Shown here piece after piece: positions 36,455-45,691 of a stretch of 64,000 nt of DNA. The stretch spans positions 406,001-470,000 of the forward strand of contig NZ_MJIG01000003.1 in assembly GCF_001940245.1 (NCBI RefSeq), written 5' to 3'. This DNA is from Anaerostipes sp. 992a (GTDB lineage Bacteria > Bacillota > Clostridia > Lachnospirales > Lachnospiraceae). Numbering within the stretch: position 1 is the first letter of the stretch; each line of letters opens with the position of its first letter. The translations under genes and the position numbers were made by a program. The notes beneath the pieces were generated by a model, which made no database searches, was not told the origin of the DNA, and saw only the letters and a list, made by a program, of their open reading frames with translations.

Positions 36455-37180
36455 GTGGAAAAACAAGGTAAGATGGCACTGGAGCACTGGGTGAATCAGG
36501 TGACGGATAAGTTTATTCGTAATACGATCATCAATGATGAATTTATGGAATTTATGAAGGAAAATACTCTGCCATATCAGAGCTTGATGGCATACTATCG
36601 CTGTGCGATTATGGAGATTGAGACCAAATTTAAGGTGTTAAATGAGCAGTTTTCTCTTCAGTATGATCGAAATCCTATTGAAACTATTAAGACCAGATTA
36701 AAATCTCAGGAAGGAATCATGAAAAAGCTAAAGAAAAAGAACCTTCCGTTAACGGTGGAATCCATTGAAGAAAATATTCGAGACGTTGCCGGGGTCAGGG
36801 TTGTATGTTCCTTCCCTGAGGATATTTATCTGCTGGCAGACTGTCTGTTGGAGCAGGACGACATTTTGTTGATTCAGAAAAAAGACTATATTCAGAATCC
36901 AAAAGAAAGTGGTTATCGAAGTCTGCACCTGATCGTAGAAGTGCCGATCTTTCTTCAGAACGAGAAGCGGCCTATGAAGGTGGAAATCCAGCTTCGTACT
37001 ATTGCTATGGATTTTTGGGCAAGTCTGGAGCACAAGCTTCGTTATAAGAAGAATATAAAACCGGAAGAGGCAGTAAGATTGGCAGAGGAATTAGAGAAAT
37101 GTGCCAGAATCAGTGCCCAGTTGGATTATAAAATGCAGGAGATCCGGAATCGGATACAGAAAGAAGAACAGGATTCATAA
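36455..37180 (+). CDS. Small alarmone synthetase (RelQ/YjbM-type)
   Basis: About 241 residues with a single RelA/SpoT synthetase domain and no hydrolase, TGS or ACT domains. It contains RLKSQEGIMKKLKKKN, DVAGVRVVCSFPEDIY and SGYRSLHLIVEV, then VEIQLRTIAMDFWASLEHKL, the conserved nucleotide-binding elements. It would make (p)ppGpp or pGpp in the cytosol during envelope or nutrient stress. GGAG lies directly against the ATG at 36446, so the GTG at 36455, 9 bases from it, is the likelier start. Confidence 0.92.
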   Translation: MEKQGKMALEHWVNQVTDKFIRNTIINDEFMEFMKENTLPYQSLMAYYRCAIMEIETKFKVLNEQFSLQYDRNPIETIKTRLKSQEGIMKKLKKKNLPLTVESIEENIRDVAGVRVVCSFPEDIYLLADCLLEQDDILLIQKKDYIQNPKESGYRSLHLIVEVPIFLQNEKRPMKVEIQLRTIAMDFWASLEHKLRYKKNIKPEEAVRLAEELEKCARISAQLDYKMQEIRNRIQKEEQDS

Positions 37181-37192
37181 ATGAAGGACCAA

Positions 37193-37237
37193 AAAAGAAG
37201 CTACTTTCATCTACTTTGGATTGAAGCAGCTTCTTTT
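37193..37237. terminator. Bidirectional terminator between the alarmone synthetase and asparaginase genes
   Basis: AAAAGAAGCT (37193-37202) pairs with AGCTTCTTTT (37228-37237); it lies between two convergent genes. Confidence 0.8.
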
Positions 37238-37250
37238 GTGATAAATGCTT

Positions 37251-38222
37251 TTAATATTGTTCCCACAAACGACAGATCTGGTCATAATCCTTTGTTTGAC
37301 CGAGAAGATACATGAGGCGGACAAGTGCATGCTCGATGGAAAGAGAGCCGGCTGACAGAGCACCAGCATCCAGAGCAAGACTTCCGGTTTCATAAGTGCT
37401 GCTACAGCCTCCATAAGTACATTGGGTTCCCAAGATAACGGGAATCCTTTTTTCTTTTGCATAGTGGAGAGCTGGGAGCAGGCTGTTTCCTTTACCGGGG
37501 ACATTTCCACTTCCATAGCCTCTGAGGATGATACCTTGAACGCCAGCATCGATGGCTTGAATGAGAAAATCCTTGGAAAAGCCGGGAAAAATCTGAAATA
37601 TAACTACGTTATTACATAATTGATCAGATAGAACACAAGAACTGGAAGGCTTTTGGAAGTCAGGTGAGGAGAACAGAACTTGTCCATCTTGAATAACTCC
37701 AAGGTCGGGGCTTTTATCTACAGCATCATAGGCATTAAAATCAAAAGAATCGATTTTGGAAACCTTTGGTCCATCCAGAATTCTAGAATGAAAGACGACA
37801 AAGATTCCGGGTCGTCCTGTAATAGCGGTACGGATGGCGTCGATCAGGTTTTTTTTCGCATCGGTTCCCGGGGATTTCATAGGGAGCTGGGATCCGGTAA
37901 GGATCACTGGTTTATGAAGTCCCTTTAGCATATAGAATAAGGCAGAAGCTGTATAAGCCATTGTGTCGGTTCCATGGGTGATTACAATTCCATCATAGTC
38001 AGAAAGAGAAGCAAAAACTTCATTGGCGATGATCTGCCAGTCTTTGGGCTGAAGATTAGAACTGTCCAGATTTAAGATGGCTCGTGTGGTAAGTTGACAG
38101 AGGTTTGAGATTTCTGGGACATCAGAAAGTAAAGCAGCACTGTCCATGCCTGGGATCAGGCCATGTTCCGATTCTACGGAGGCAATGGTTCCACCGGTGG
38201 TTAATAATAATATCTGTTTCAT
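37251..38222 (-). CDS. ansA: Type I L-asparaginase
   Basis: 323 residues, cytosolic (no signal peptide). The first catalytic Thr is in LLTTGGTIAS and the second in THGTDTMAYTAS, with TGSQLP between. It converts asparagine to aspartate and ammonia. The ATG at 38222 follows GGAG by 6 bases; the upstream in-frame ATG is not preceded by a good site. It is divergent from the NhaC-type gene. Confidence 0.93.
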   Translation of the reverse strand: MKQILLLTTGGTIASVESEHGLIPGMDSAALLSDVPEISNLCQLTTRAILNLDSSNLQPKDWQIIANEVFASLSDYDGIVITHGTDTMAYTASALFYMLKGLHKPVILTGSQLPMKSPGTDAKKNLIDAIRTAITGRPGIFVVFHSRILDGPKVSKIDSFDFNAYDAVDKSPDLGVIQDGQVLFSSPDFQKPSSSCVLSDQLCNNVVIFQIFPGFSKDFLIQAIDAGVQGIILRGYGSGNVPGKGNSLLPALHYAKEKRIPVILGTQCTYGGCSSTYETGSLALDAGALSAGSLSIEHALVRLMYLLGQTKDYDQICRLWEQY

Positions 38223-38298
38223 GTAGCTCCTTTCATTAGTGTCAGTCGGCTTGGCCGATGACAAGATAAGATAATCTTATTTTACACAAAAATATAGG

Positions 38299-38327
38299 TT
38301 GTTCCAAGAAAAAAGAGATGATAAAAT
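38299..38327 (+). promoter_or_regulatory. Promoter of the NhaC-type antiporter gene
   Basis: TTGTTC (38299-38304), 17 bases, TAAAAT (38322-38327), in the divergent spacer with the asparaginase gene. Confidence 0.6.
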
Positions 38328-38364
38328 ACTATTTTGAGATATTTATGAAAAAACAGGAGAAAGG

Positions 38365-39705
38365 ATGAAATTGATGAAGGAAAAGAAGGGAAATGTTTTA
38401 GCATTGCTTCCAATTGGTGTGTTTTTAGTCTTATACCTGGGGTTGGGAATTGTGTTTGAGTATGTATTAAAGATTGAAATGGGATTTTACCACATTCCCA
38501 TTGTTGTCGCATTTATAGCTGCTATCTTTGTGGCATGTATGCAGAATCGAAAGGTTTCTTTTGATGAGAAGCTGGAAATTATGGGAAAGAGCTTAAGTGA
38601 TAAAAATATTATTACGATGATTTTGATTTTTATGACAGCTGGTATTTTTGTAGGTGTTGTTGGAAGGGGCGGTGCGCAGAGTGTTGCTTATTTTATGCTG
38701 TCTTTGGTACCAATGCGGTTTGCACCGGCAGTTCTTTTTATAGTCGCATGCTTTATCTCAACAGCGATGGGAACTTCTACTGGAACCATTGCGCTGATCG
38801 TACCAATTGCCGTTTCTGTTGCCAATATTACTGGATTTTCACCAGCATTATGCATCGGTTCTGTAATGGGAGGAGCGATGTTTGGAGATAATCTGTCTTT
38901 GATTTCTGATACGACCATTGCAGCCTGTAATACACAGGGGTGTACCATGAAGGATAAATTCAGGGAGAATTTTCATATTGCATTTCCGGCAGCGCTGGTT
39001 TCGGTCGTGGTCATATTGATGATATCTGCCGGAGTAGAGCAGCATGGAGTTGTAAGGGATTCCTATTCATTGATCCAGATTATTCCCTATATTCTTGTAC
39101 TAATTGGTGGAATTGCCGGAATGAATGTCTTTTTGATTTTATTCGTTGGAATTGTAACGGGAGCTATTATTATGACAGCTACTGGAGCGCTGACACCATT
39201 GCAGCTCTTATCTAATATGGGAAATGGTGCCTCTGGGATGTTTGAGACTTCTATGGTGGCTATTTTGGTTTCTGCCCTGTGTGGCTTGATGAAAGAGTAT
39301 GGTGGATTTGATGCCCTGTTATATGGGATTAAGAAGATATTTCGTGGTAAGAAAGGTGGACAGTTTGGAATGGGGCTACTGGTAGGGGTGATGGATATAG
39401 CGACAGCCAATAATACCGTGGCTATTGTTATGACTGGTGAAATTGCCAGAGAAATGGCAAAGGAATACGATATTTCTCCAAGAAAAAGTGCTTCCATTCT
39501 GGATACTTTTAGTTGTATATTTCAGGGAATTTTGCCTTATGGAGCTCAGATGTTATATGCAGTAAGTGCAGCAGTAACGATGGGATGTCAGATTTCAGCC
39601 TTTGAAATCATTCCAAAGCTGTATTATCCATTTTTCTTATTCATCAGTTCTCTGTTGTTTATCTTTGTAATTCCAGAAAGAAAAGTGTTGAATAAGAATC
39701 GTTAG
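38365..39705 (+). CDS. NhaC-family Na+/H+ antiporter
   Basis: 446 residues with about eleven membrane helices. The motif GAMFGDNLSLISDTT (about 172-186) is the hallmark of the NhaC family, and MGTSTGTIALIVPI is typical too. Members exchange sodium for protons; some transport organic acids or amino acids instead, so the substrate is inferred. GGAG ends 5 bases before the ATG. Confidence 0.88.
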   Translation: MKLMKEKKGNVLALLPIGVFLVLYLGLGIVFEYVLKIEMGFYHIPIVVAFIAAIFVACMQNRKVSFDEKLEIMGKSLSDKNIITMILIFMTAGIFVGVVGRGGAQSVAYFMLSLVPMRFAPAVLFIVACFISTAMGTSTGTIALIVPIAVSVANITGFSPALCIGSVMGGAMFGDNLSLISDTTIAACNTQGCTMKDKFRENFHIAFPAALVSVVVILMISAGVEQHGVVRDSYSLIQIIPYILVLIGGIAGMNVFLILFVGIVTGAIIMTATGALTPLQLLSNMGNGASGMFETSMVAILVSALCGLMKEYGGFDALLYGIKKIFRGKKGGQFGMGLLVGVMDIATANNTVAIVMTGEIAREMAKEYDISPRKSASILDTFSCIFQGILPYGAQMLYAVSAAVTMGCQISAFEIIPKLYYPFFLFISSLLFIFVIPERKVLNKNR

Positions 39706-39732
39706 ACGAAAATGAAAAGAGGGGTACGATAT

Positions 39733-40482
39733 ATGGGAGAAATGTATACCATTTGTAATTTGGGGGACCTGGTTGAGGTCATAGAAAAGATTGAGGAAAA
39801 TGAAATTTACTGGTATCGTGGGCATGGGAATAAAAACTGGCCATTGATTCCATCAGTGCAGAGAGTGCCATATCTTGGACGAGAGCAGTATCTGGCCAAT
39901 GATTTTTATATGAAAGCCAGTGTTACATTACGGGACAAGCCGGATTTTCGCAATTATTCAGCATGGCTGTCGATCATGCGCCATTATGGGCTTCCAACCA
40001 GATTGCTGGATTGGAGCCGTTCGCCGTTGATCGCGGCATATTTTGCAGTGGAGGATTGGAAAAGAAGAAGTGATCGAGATGCCTGTATCTGGATTTTATC
40101 TCCTTCCCGATTAAATGCAGAGGAAGGATTTCAGGATTATTTATATTCCATTGATTCTCACACTGCTCTCCAGATGATTCGACCGGCATTTAAAAAGGAG
40201 TATGTACCAGAGAATCCGGCGGTCATTGACCGTATTTTGGCCTGTTATCCTATTGAACACGATATGCGGATTTATGTCCAACAGTCTGCGTTTACGCTTC
40301 ATAATACCAATCGGCGCCTGGAGGATATTAAAGAAGAAGGCTTGCTTCGGAAAATCATTATTCCGGGAGAGGTAAAGGAGCAGTTGGCATATGAACTGGA
40401 TATCATGGGGATTTCTTTGTCCCATGTATATCCAGATGCGCAGAATATTGCCAAAGAGCTTAGTTTGAGAGAAAAAGATTAG
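39733..40482 (+). CDS. FRG-domain protein
   Basis: 249 residues. The FRG domain (about 20-130) shows YRGHGNKNWPLIPS and RHYGLPTRLLDWSRSPLIAA, including the conserved aromatic-RG and TRLLDW signatures. The C-terminal part (about 150-249) is conserved in the family but unnamed. Biochemical function is not established; the domain occurs widely in gut bacteria and some phage or defence settings. The ATG at 39733 follows AAGAGGGG; the upstream ATG at 39712 lacks a good site. It lies between two transporter genes and may be co-transcribed with them. Confidence 0.88.
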   Translation: MGEMYTICNLGDLVEVIEKIEENEIYWYRGHGNKNWPLIPSVQRVPYLGREQYLANDFYMKASVTLRDKPDFRNYSAWLSIMRHYGLPTRLLDWSRSPLIAAYFAVEDWKRRSDRDACIWILSPSRLNAEEGFQDYLYSIDSHTALQMIRPAFKKEYVPENPAVIDRILACYPIEHDMRIYVQQSAFTLHNTNRRLEDIKEEGLLRKIIIPGEVKEQLAYELDIMGISLSHVYPDAQNIAKELSLREKD

Positions 40483-40492
40483 GAGATAGATT

Positions 40493-41245
40493 ATGGAATA
40501 TTCGACATTTTTAATTGTGTGTCCCCTTGTGTTTTTAGCAGGGTTTGTGGACGCCATTGGAGGGGGCGGAGGACTGATTTCCCTTCCAGCTTATATCCTT
40601 GCAGGGGTTCCCATGCATGCAGCCGTTGCCACGAATAAATTGTCTTCAGCGACGGGGACTTTGATTTCTACTATTCGGCTGTGTTTACATTCGAAAGTGG
40701 ATTTTTTATTGGCTGTTCCGGCTATTTTTCTGGCGTATATGGGTTCTTCCATGGGAGCCAGATTGAGCATGCTGATTCAGGAGTCTGTATTAAAAGCTGT
40801 ATTGTTAGTCATTCTTCCCATAACTGCGTTTTTTGTTATTCGAAAGGATGTACTTTCCTCGGGAACAGAGGGAAGCTGCAGCAGAAGACGGCAGTTGATC
40901 ATTGCCTGGATGGCGGCAGTGCTGATCGGGTTGTATGATGGATTTTATGGACCGGGAACGGGAACCTTCTATATTATTATCTTTATGAGTTTTGCAAAGA
41001 TGACGACGATGGAGGCTGCAGTGAATACAAAGCTGCTGAATTTAACGTCAAATTTAGCAGCTTTGGTTACCTTCCTGCTTCACGGTCAGGTATGGATTAT
41101 GTTGGGACTGGCAGCATCTGTATTTAGTATTGCGGGTCACTATCTTGGGGCTGGAATGGTATTAAAGAATGGAAGCAGGGTTGTAAGACCGATCATTCTG
41201 GTCGTACTATGTTTGTTGTTTATAAAGGTTTTGTCAGGAATTTAA
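40493..41245 (+). CDS. TauE/SafE-family sulfite or anion exporter
   Basis: 250 residues and about eight membrane helices. FVDAIGGGGGLISLPAY at the N-terminus and GLYDGFYGPGTGTF (about 143-156) are the paired family signatures. Members export sulfite, sulfoacetate or other small anions; the substrate here is unknown. It follows the FRG gene by 10 bases. Confidence 0.9.
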   Translation: MEYSTFLIVCPLVFLAGFVDAIGGGGGLISLPAYILAGVPMHAAVATNKLSSATGTLISTIRLCLHSKVDFLLAVPAIFLAYMGSSMGARLSMLIQESVLKAVLLVILPITAFFVIRKDVLSSGTEGSCSRRRQLIIAWMAAVLIGLYDGFYGPGTGTFYIIIFMSFAKMTTMEAAVNTKLLNLTSNLAALVTFLLHGQVWIMLGLAASVFSIAGHYLGAGMVLKNGSRVVRPIILVVLCLLFIKVLSGI

Positions 41246-41276
41246 GCGGATGATGTGCCTGAAAGGAGGAAGGAAT

Positions 41277-41792
41277 ATGAATGAACAATTCTACGAGAGA
41301 CTATCACATCCATTTCGAAGAACAAAAAGGAGGGAGAAGATGTTTAGATTAGGAAGTCGTTTACTTACAATATTGGTATATCTGGCATATCCGATAGCGC
41401 TGCTGGTCTTTTATCTTACAAGAAGACAGGAATTTTTTATGGCAGTGCTGGTTCCGTTGGTATCCTTCTGCCTGCTCAGTGTATTCCGAGCTGTCTATGA
41501 TGCGCCCAGACCATATGAAGAGCTCAGGATTGATCCGATTACCAAAAAAGATACCAAAGGGAAATCCTTTCCAAGCAGGCATGTTTTTTCTGCCTTTTTG
41601 ATTGCGGGAGTAATCTGGTCACTGTCGAAAGTGTTTGGTATTTTTTATTTTATGATTGGGGCATGTATTGCTGCAAGCAGGGTGATCGGAGGGGTGCATT
41701 ATCCAAAGGATGTGCTGGCAGGAGGAATTGCCGGCATTCTTTTCTGGTTTATAGGTCAAAGACTTTTTCTTACGATATTCTTACAAAGTTAA
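41277..41792 (+). CDS. PAP2-family membrane phosphatase
   Basis: 171 residues with four to five membrane helices. The three acid-phosphatase motifs are visible: RAVYDAPRPYE, then FPSRH, and SRVIGGVHYPKDVLAG with the catalytic His and Asp. It probably dephosphorylates a lipid such as undecaprenyl pyrophosphate or phosphatidic acid at the outer membrane face. GGAGG lies upstream of the ATG at 41277. Confidence 0.9.
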   Translation: MNEQFYERLSHPFRRTKRREKMFRLGSRLLTILVYLAYPIALLVFYLTRRQEFFMAVLVPLVSFCLLSVFRAVYDAPRPYEELRIDPITKKDTKGKSFPSRHVFSAFLIAGVIWSLSKVFGIFYFMIGACIAASRVIGGVHYPKDVLAGGIAGILFWFIGQRLFLTIFLQS

Positions 41793-41959
41793 AGGACTGT
41801 CAAAAGAAATCGACAGATTCATTAAGCCTTTCTGAAGGTTTTCTTAAACCTATTGCTGAATAAATTTCCATCTGTTACCATAAATCCACAGAAAAAACCA
41901 TCGGTTTTGAATGAAAAAAGAGGGGAATACTATTTATTAACAGATGAGGAGTTGCAGAT

Positions 41960-42904
41960 ATGAAATTGATCAGTATTATCGTTCCATGCTTTAACGAAGA
42001 AGAAGTTCTTCCATTGTATTACCAAGAGATGAATCGTGTTATGGAAAAAATGAAGGATACTCAATTTGAATTGTTCTTTGTGGATGATGGTTCCAGGGAT
42101 GGAACATTGTCTATCTTAAAGAGACTTCATGAAAAGGATCAGAGGTGCAGATATATATCCTTTTCCAGAAATTTTGGAAAGGAAGCGGCTATTTATGCTG
42201 GACTCAGTCATGCAAAAGGAGATTATGTAGGACTGATGGATGCGGATCTTCAGGATCCACCAGAGATGCTTCTTGAGATGTATGATATTTTAGAGGATGG
42301 AGAGTATGATTGTGTAGGGACCAGGAGGATAGACCGTCAGGGAGAGCCAGTGATCCGCTCTTTTTTCTCTGACTGTTTTTACAGGGTCATGAATAAAATC
42401 TCCGATGTGAACATTGTAAGAGGTGCCAGGGATTACCGCCTGATGACGAGGAGGATGACCGATGCGGTGCTTAAAATCAGCGAACGCAACCGCTTTTCTA
42501 AAGGTATCTTTGAGTGGGTGGGATTTGAGACAAAGTGGTTGGAATATCATAATACTGAGCGTGCGGCAGGTGAGACCAAATGGTCTTTTTATAAACTGCT
42601 CCTGTATTCGATTCAGGGAATCACCTGTTTTTCCGTATCGCCGTTGTATCTGGCATCTGGGATAGGGGCATTTTTCTGTATTGCGGCATTTTTGTTCATC
42701 ATACTGATCGTGGTCCGGACGTTTCTCTGGGGTGATCCAACGCAGGGATGGCCATCTCTTGTTTGTATCATCCTGATGATCAGCGGAATTCAGCTTCTGT
42801 GTCTGGGGATCATTGGCCAGTACCTGTCCAGAACCTATTTGGAGACAAAAGACAGACCTCTTTATCTGGTCAAGGAAGAGAGCACGGATAAGGAGAAGAG
42901 ATGA
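41960..42904 (+). CDS. GT2 glycosyltransferase (GtrB/CsbB-type polyprenyl-phosphate)
   Basis: 314 residues. An N-terminal GT-A domain has IIVPCFNEEEVLP, FVDDGSRDGT and GLMDADLQDPPE (the nucleotide- and metal-binding DxD region), then two C-terminal membrane helices (about 228-255 and 268-292) with GEIK-like AAGETKWSFYK before the first. This is the CsbB/GtrB/DPM1 architecture, transferring a sugar from a nucleotide to undecaprenyl phosphate. Its partner is the YfhO-type gene starting 2 bases after its stop. Confidence 0.93.
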   Translation: MKLISIIVPCFNEEEVLPLYYQEMNRVMEKMKDTQFELFFVDDGSRDGTLSILKRLHEKDQRCRYISFSRNFGKEAAIYAGLSHAKGDYVGLMDADLQDPPEMLLEMYDILEDGEYDCVGTRRIDRQGEPVIRSFFSDCFYRVMNKISDVNIVRGARDYRLMTRRMTDAVLKISERNRFSKGIFEWVGFETKWLEYHNTERAAGETKWSFYKLLLYSIQGITCFSVSPLYLASGIGAFFCIAAFLFIILIVVRTFLWGDPTQGWPSLVCIILMISGIQLLCLGIIGQYLSRTYLETKDRPLYLVKEESTDKEKR

Positions 42905-42905
42905 T

Positions 42906-45440
42906 ATGGATCGAAATAAGAATGTAAGGATCTGCCTGGGCTTGCTGCTGGTGTGCATTGCAACAGCAGCTTTTTATCTGATGCTTCAGGGAAGATATCT
43001 TTTCGCTTCTGATATTGACTGGCTGATGCAGCACAGTGTTTTTCCGGATTATTTTCGAAAGCTCTTTTATGAGACGGGAGAATGGTATCCGGATTTTGCC
43101 CCGTCTATTGGAGGAGGGCAGAACATCTACAATTTTGCCTATTACGGCCTGTTAAACCCATGTATTCTGTTATCTTATGCATTTCCATGGATTCCTATGT
43201 ATGCATGGATGATGGGGGTGGGAGCAGTTTCCTTTCTTAGTTCGGTGCTACTCTTTTATCGCTGGATCTCTCGGAAGAAACTGGAACCAAAGGTCTGTAT
43301 TTCTGTCACTTTGTTATTTATGCTGGCATCCCCGCTTCTGTATCACTCCTATGTGCAGGTGATGTTCGTGAATTATATGCCATTTTTATGTCTGGCATTG
43401 ATGGGAACAGATCGGTATTTTGAAAAACGCAAAGCAGGGCTTTTGATAGTTGGCGCCTGGATGATGATTATGACAAGCTTTTATTTCAGCATTGGTGGAT
43501 TTCTTTGTCTTTGTCTGTATGCCCTTTATTCATATCTTGACCGGACAGAAAGGGTGCAGGTCTGGTCCATGCTGCTAGAGGCAGTCCGATATGTGGCAGT
43601 GCTGCTGACAAGCGTGCTTTTATCTGGCTTCTTTCTGGCACCTACGGCCATGGCCCTGGTATCTGGTCGGGGAGGGAAGGCGCAGAGTGTGGAAAATCTG
43701 TTGGAACTCTTGCTGCCGTTTGGGGATCCGGTTCGGCTTTTATATAATAATTATGGGACGGGAGTGACGATGCTGGCCCTTTTTGCCCTTGTCGCAGGAA
43801 TCGCACAGAAGAAAGTGTCCCGGAGGGTGTTGCACATAAGCCTTTTGGTGGTGCTGATGATACCCTTTGTTAGCTATGCACTAAACGGCTTTTTATATAA
43901 CCGTGAGAAGGTACTGATTCCATTTCTTCCATTGCTTTGTTTTGCAATGGCATTATGGCTGCAATCCTTAAAAGAGAGGAAGACGATACCAGGAGAGACT
44001 TATATCGTCAGTGTACTTTTGCTCATCTATGTGCTGACTGCAAGCCGGATGAAAGAAATGTGTATTCTTGGTGTGGCAGATCTGTTGCTTGTACTGGGAA
44101 GCATCTGCGTTTATTTTAAAAGGAAAAGAGCAAATATCCTGATCGTTACCGTACCAGCTATCGTCTTATCCCTGTGCGTTGGAGCGGTTGGGAATCAGAT
44201 GATGGCTTCAGCGATGGATGAGAAGGAACTGAGCCTTGAGGAAGACCAAGAGGTCGCACAGCTTATGACGCAGATAAAAGAGAAGGACCGTGCAGATTAC
44301 CGGATGGAGTATTATGATACGGTTACTGCCAATACTCGTAATCTGAACCGGATCTTTGTGGCACAACAGAAGATGACCTCTGTCTATTCTTCCACTTATA
44401 ATGCTTCTTATGATGAATTTCGCGAAAAAATTTTTCATGTGGAAAAGGCCAACCGAAATACGCTTATGGAAGGGCTGACGGAAAATCCCATCTTTCGTAA
44501 TGTAATGGGAGTTAGATATCTGGTCTCTAAAAAGCCGGTACCGGGGTACAAAAAGGTCTTAAGTGGAAAGAACATGGATGTATATCAGAATCCGAATGCT
44601 TTTGACATGGCATATGGCACTTCTGATACGGTTTCCGATCAGGCATATCAAGAACTTTCCTTCCCATATAATCAACTGGTATTTCAAAATTATGCGATGG
44701 CTTCGGATGGAAGAAGAGATGGGCATGTGGTGAGAGAAGAACTTTCCCGAAAGGTAATAGAGGTGAAGGATCAAAGCGCCTTTGAGGGAAAGCTGGAAGG
44801 AACAAAAAAGATTCAGATTCCAAAGACAGATGAAGATGCTATTCTTTTCGTCAGATTTCATGTAAAGAATCATACAAGGGGACAGGATATGTCTATTCGA
44901 ATCGGGGATTCTCAAAATAAACTGTCAGCTTCTCATTACATCTATTATAACGAAAATGAAACGTTTACTTATGCAGTTCCGATAGAAGAGGGACAGAAAG
45001 AAGAGTTGGTGACATTTTCAAAAGGACATTATGAGGTTACAGATATAGAAATGTATCTGGCTCCATTACAGGCGAAGAAAAAGGAAAATCAGTATACTTT
45101 TATCCAGGATACGAAAGAGAAAAGAACCAGCCATGTGCTGGATGGTAAGATCGTTATGGGGGAAAATGGGTATCTGATTACTTCGATCCCTTATGATGAG
45201 CAGTTCCAGATTGTAGTAGATGGGAAAGAGACGAAACTGGAAAAGGAAAATCAGGGATTTGTAGGCTGCAGGCTCTCAAAGGGAAGCCATCATGTTTGGG
45301 TAATCTACAAAGCATCTGGAAAAAAGGCTGGATGTCTGTTGTCTGCATTAGGTTTGCTCATACTGCTGTGCTGCAAAATCCGATCTTGCTTTGGCAAATC
45401 TGGGAAATGCAATCCAAGGAATAGGAAAAAATCTTTCTGA
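42906..45440 (+). CDS. YfhO-family membrane glycosyltransferase
   Basis: 844 residues with about twelve membrane helices in the first 480, then a large extracytoplasmic region and a final membrane helix near the C-terminus (about 808-828). This matches YfhO-type GT-C proteins, which in Bacillus and Listeria work with a CsbB-type enzyme to decorate lipoteichoic acid. The ATG at 42906 follows the GT2 stop closely with AAGGAGAAGAG upstream. The recipient polymer here is unproven. Confidence 0.9.
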   Translation: MDRNKNVRICLGLLLVCIATAAFYLMLQGRYLFASDIDWLMQHSVFPDYFRKLFYETGEWYPDFAPSIGGGQNIYNFAYYGLLNPCILLSYAFPWIPMYAWMMGVGAVSFLSSVLLFYRWISRKKLEPKVCISVTLLFMLASPLLYHSYVQVMFVNYMPFLCLALMGTDRYFEKRKAGLLIVGAWMMIMTSFYFSIGGFLCLCLYALYSYLDRTERVQVWSMLLEAVRYVAVLLTSVLLSGFFLAPTAMALVSGRGGKAQSVENLLELLLPFGDPVRLLYNNYGTGVTMLALFALVAGIAQKKVSRRVLHISLLVVLMIPFVSYALNGFLYNREKVLIPFLPLLCFAMALWLQSLKERKTIPGETYIVSVLLLIYVLTASRMKEMCILGVADLLLVLGSICVYFKRKRANILIVTVPAIVLSLCVGAVGNQMMASAMDEKELSLEEDQEVAQLMTQIKEKDRADYRMEYYDTVTANTRNLNRIFVAQQKMTSVYSSTYNASYDEFREKIFHVEKANRNTLMEGLTENPIFRNVMGVRYLVSKKPVPGYKKVLSGKNMDVYQNPNAFDMAYGTSDTVSDQAYQELSFPYNQLVFQNYAMASDGRRDGHVVREELSRKVIEVKDQSAFEGKLEGTKKIQIPKTDEDAILFVRFHVKNHTRGQDMSIRIGDSQNKLSASHYIYYNENETFTYAVPIEEGQKEELVTFSKGHYEVTDIEMYLAPLQAKKKENQYTFIQDTKEKRTSHVLDGKIVMGENGYLITSIPYDEQFQIVVDGKETKLEKENQGFVGCRLSKGSHHVWVIYKASGKKAGCLLSALGLLILLCCKIRSCFGKSGKCNPRNRKKSF

Positions 45441-45482
45441 GACAGCATATAGAAAAAGCAGGTGGATGAATAACTGCATAAA

Positions 45483-45662
45483 ATGACAGTGAGTGACGTA
45501 AAAAATGAAAAATCTTCATTTATAACTTGCAAAATACTACTTGCATCTTGCACTATGCTTTATCTGGTGGTAAACTAAGTCCATGTGAAAGATATGTACA
45601 TAATATAAAATGTACTGGTGGAGACAGATGAGTAGTGCTATAAAAGCCGAAAAGGATCTGTC
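45483..45662 (+). other. Leader region of ilvE with a hairpin and a possible leader peptide
   Basis: The 251 bases before ilvE contain a hairpin closed by perfect GACAGAT/ATCTGTC arms (45623-45629 and 45656-45662) and a dyad GTACA/TGTAC just upstream. A 31-codon frame (45483-45578, MTVSDVKNEK to LYLVVN) is rich in Ile, Leu and Val but has no good ribosome-binding site. No T-box or known riboswitch motif is recognised. It may be a regulatory leader of unknown class. Confidence 0.35.
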
Positions 45663-45691
45663 AATATACCAAAGGAAAGGAAGAATTAAAG

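Noticed and set aside
45590-45691. ykkC/ppGpp-type riboswitch before ilvE
   Set aside because: Such aptamers are known for branched-chain genes, but the conserved ykkC sequence blocks are absent here.
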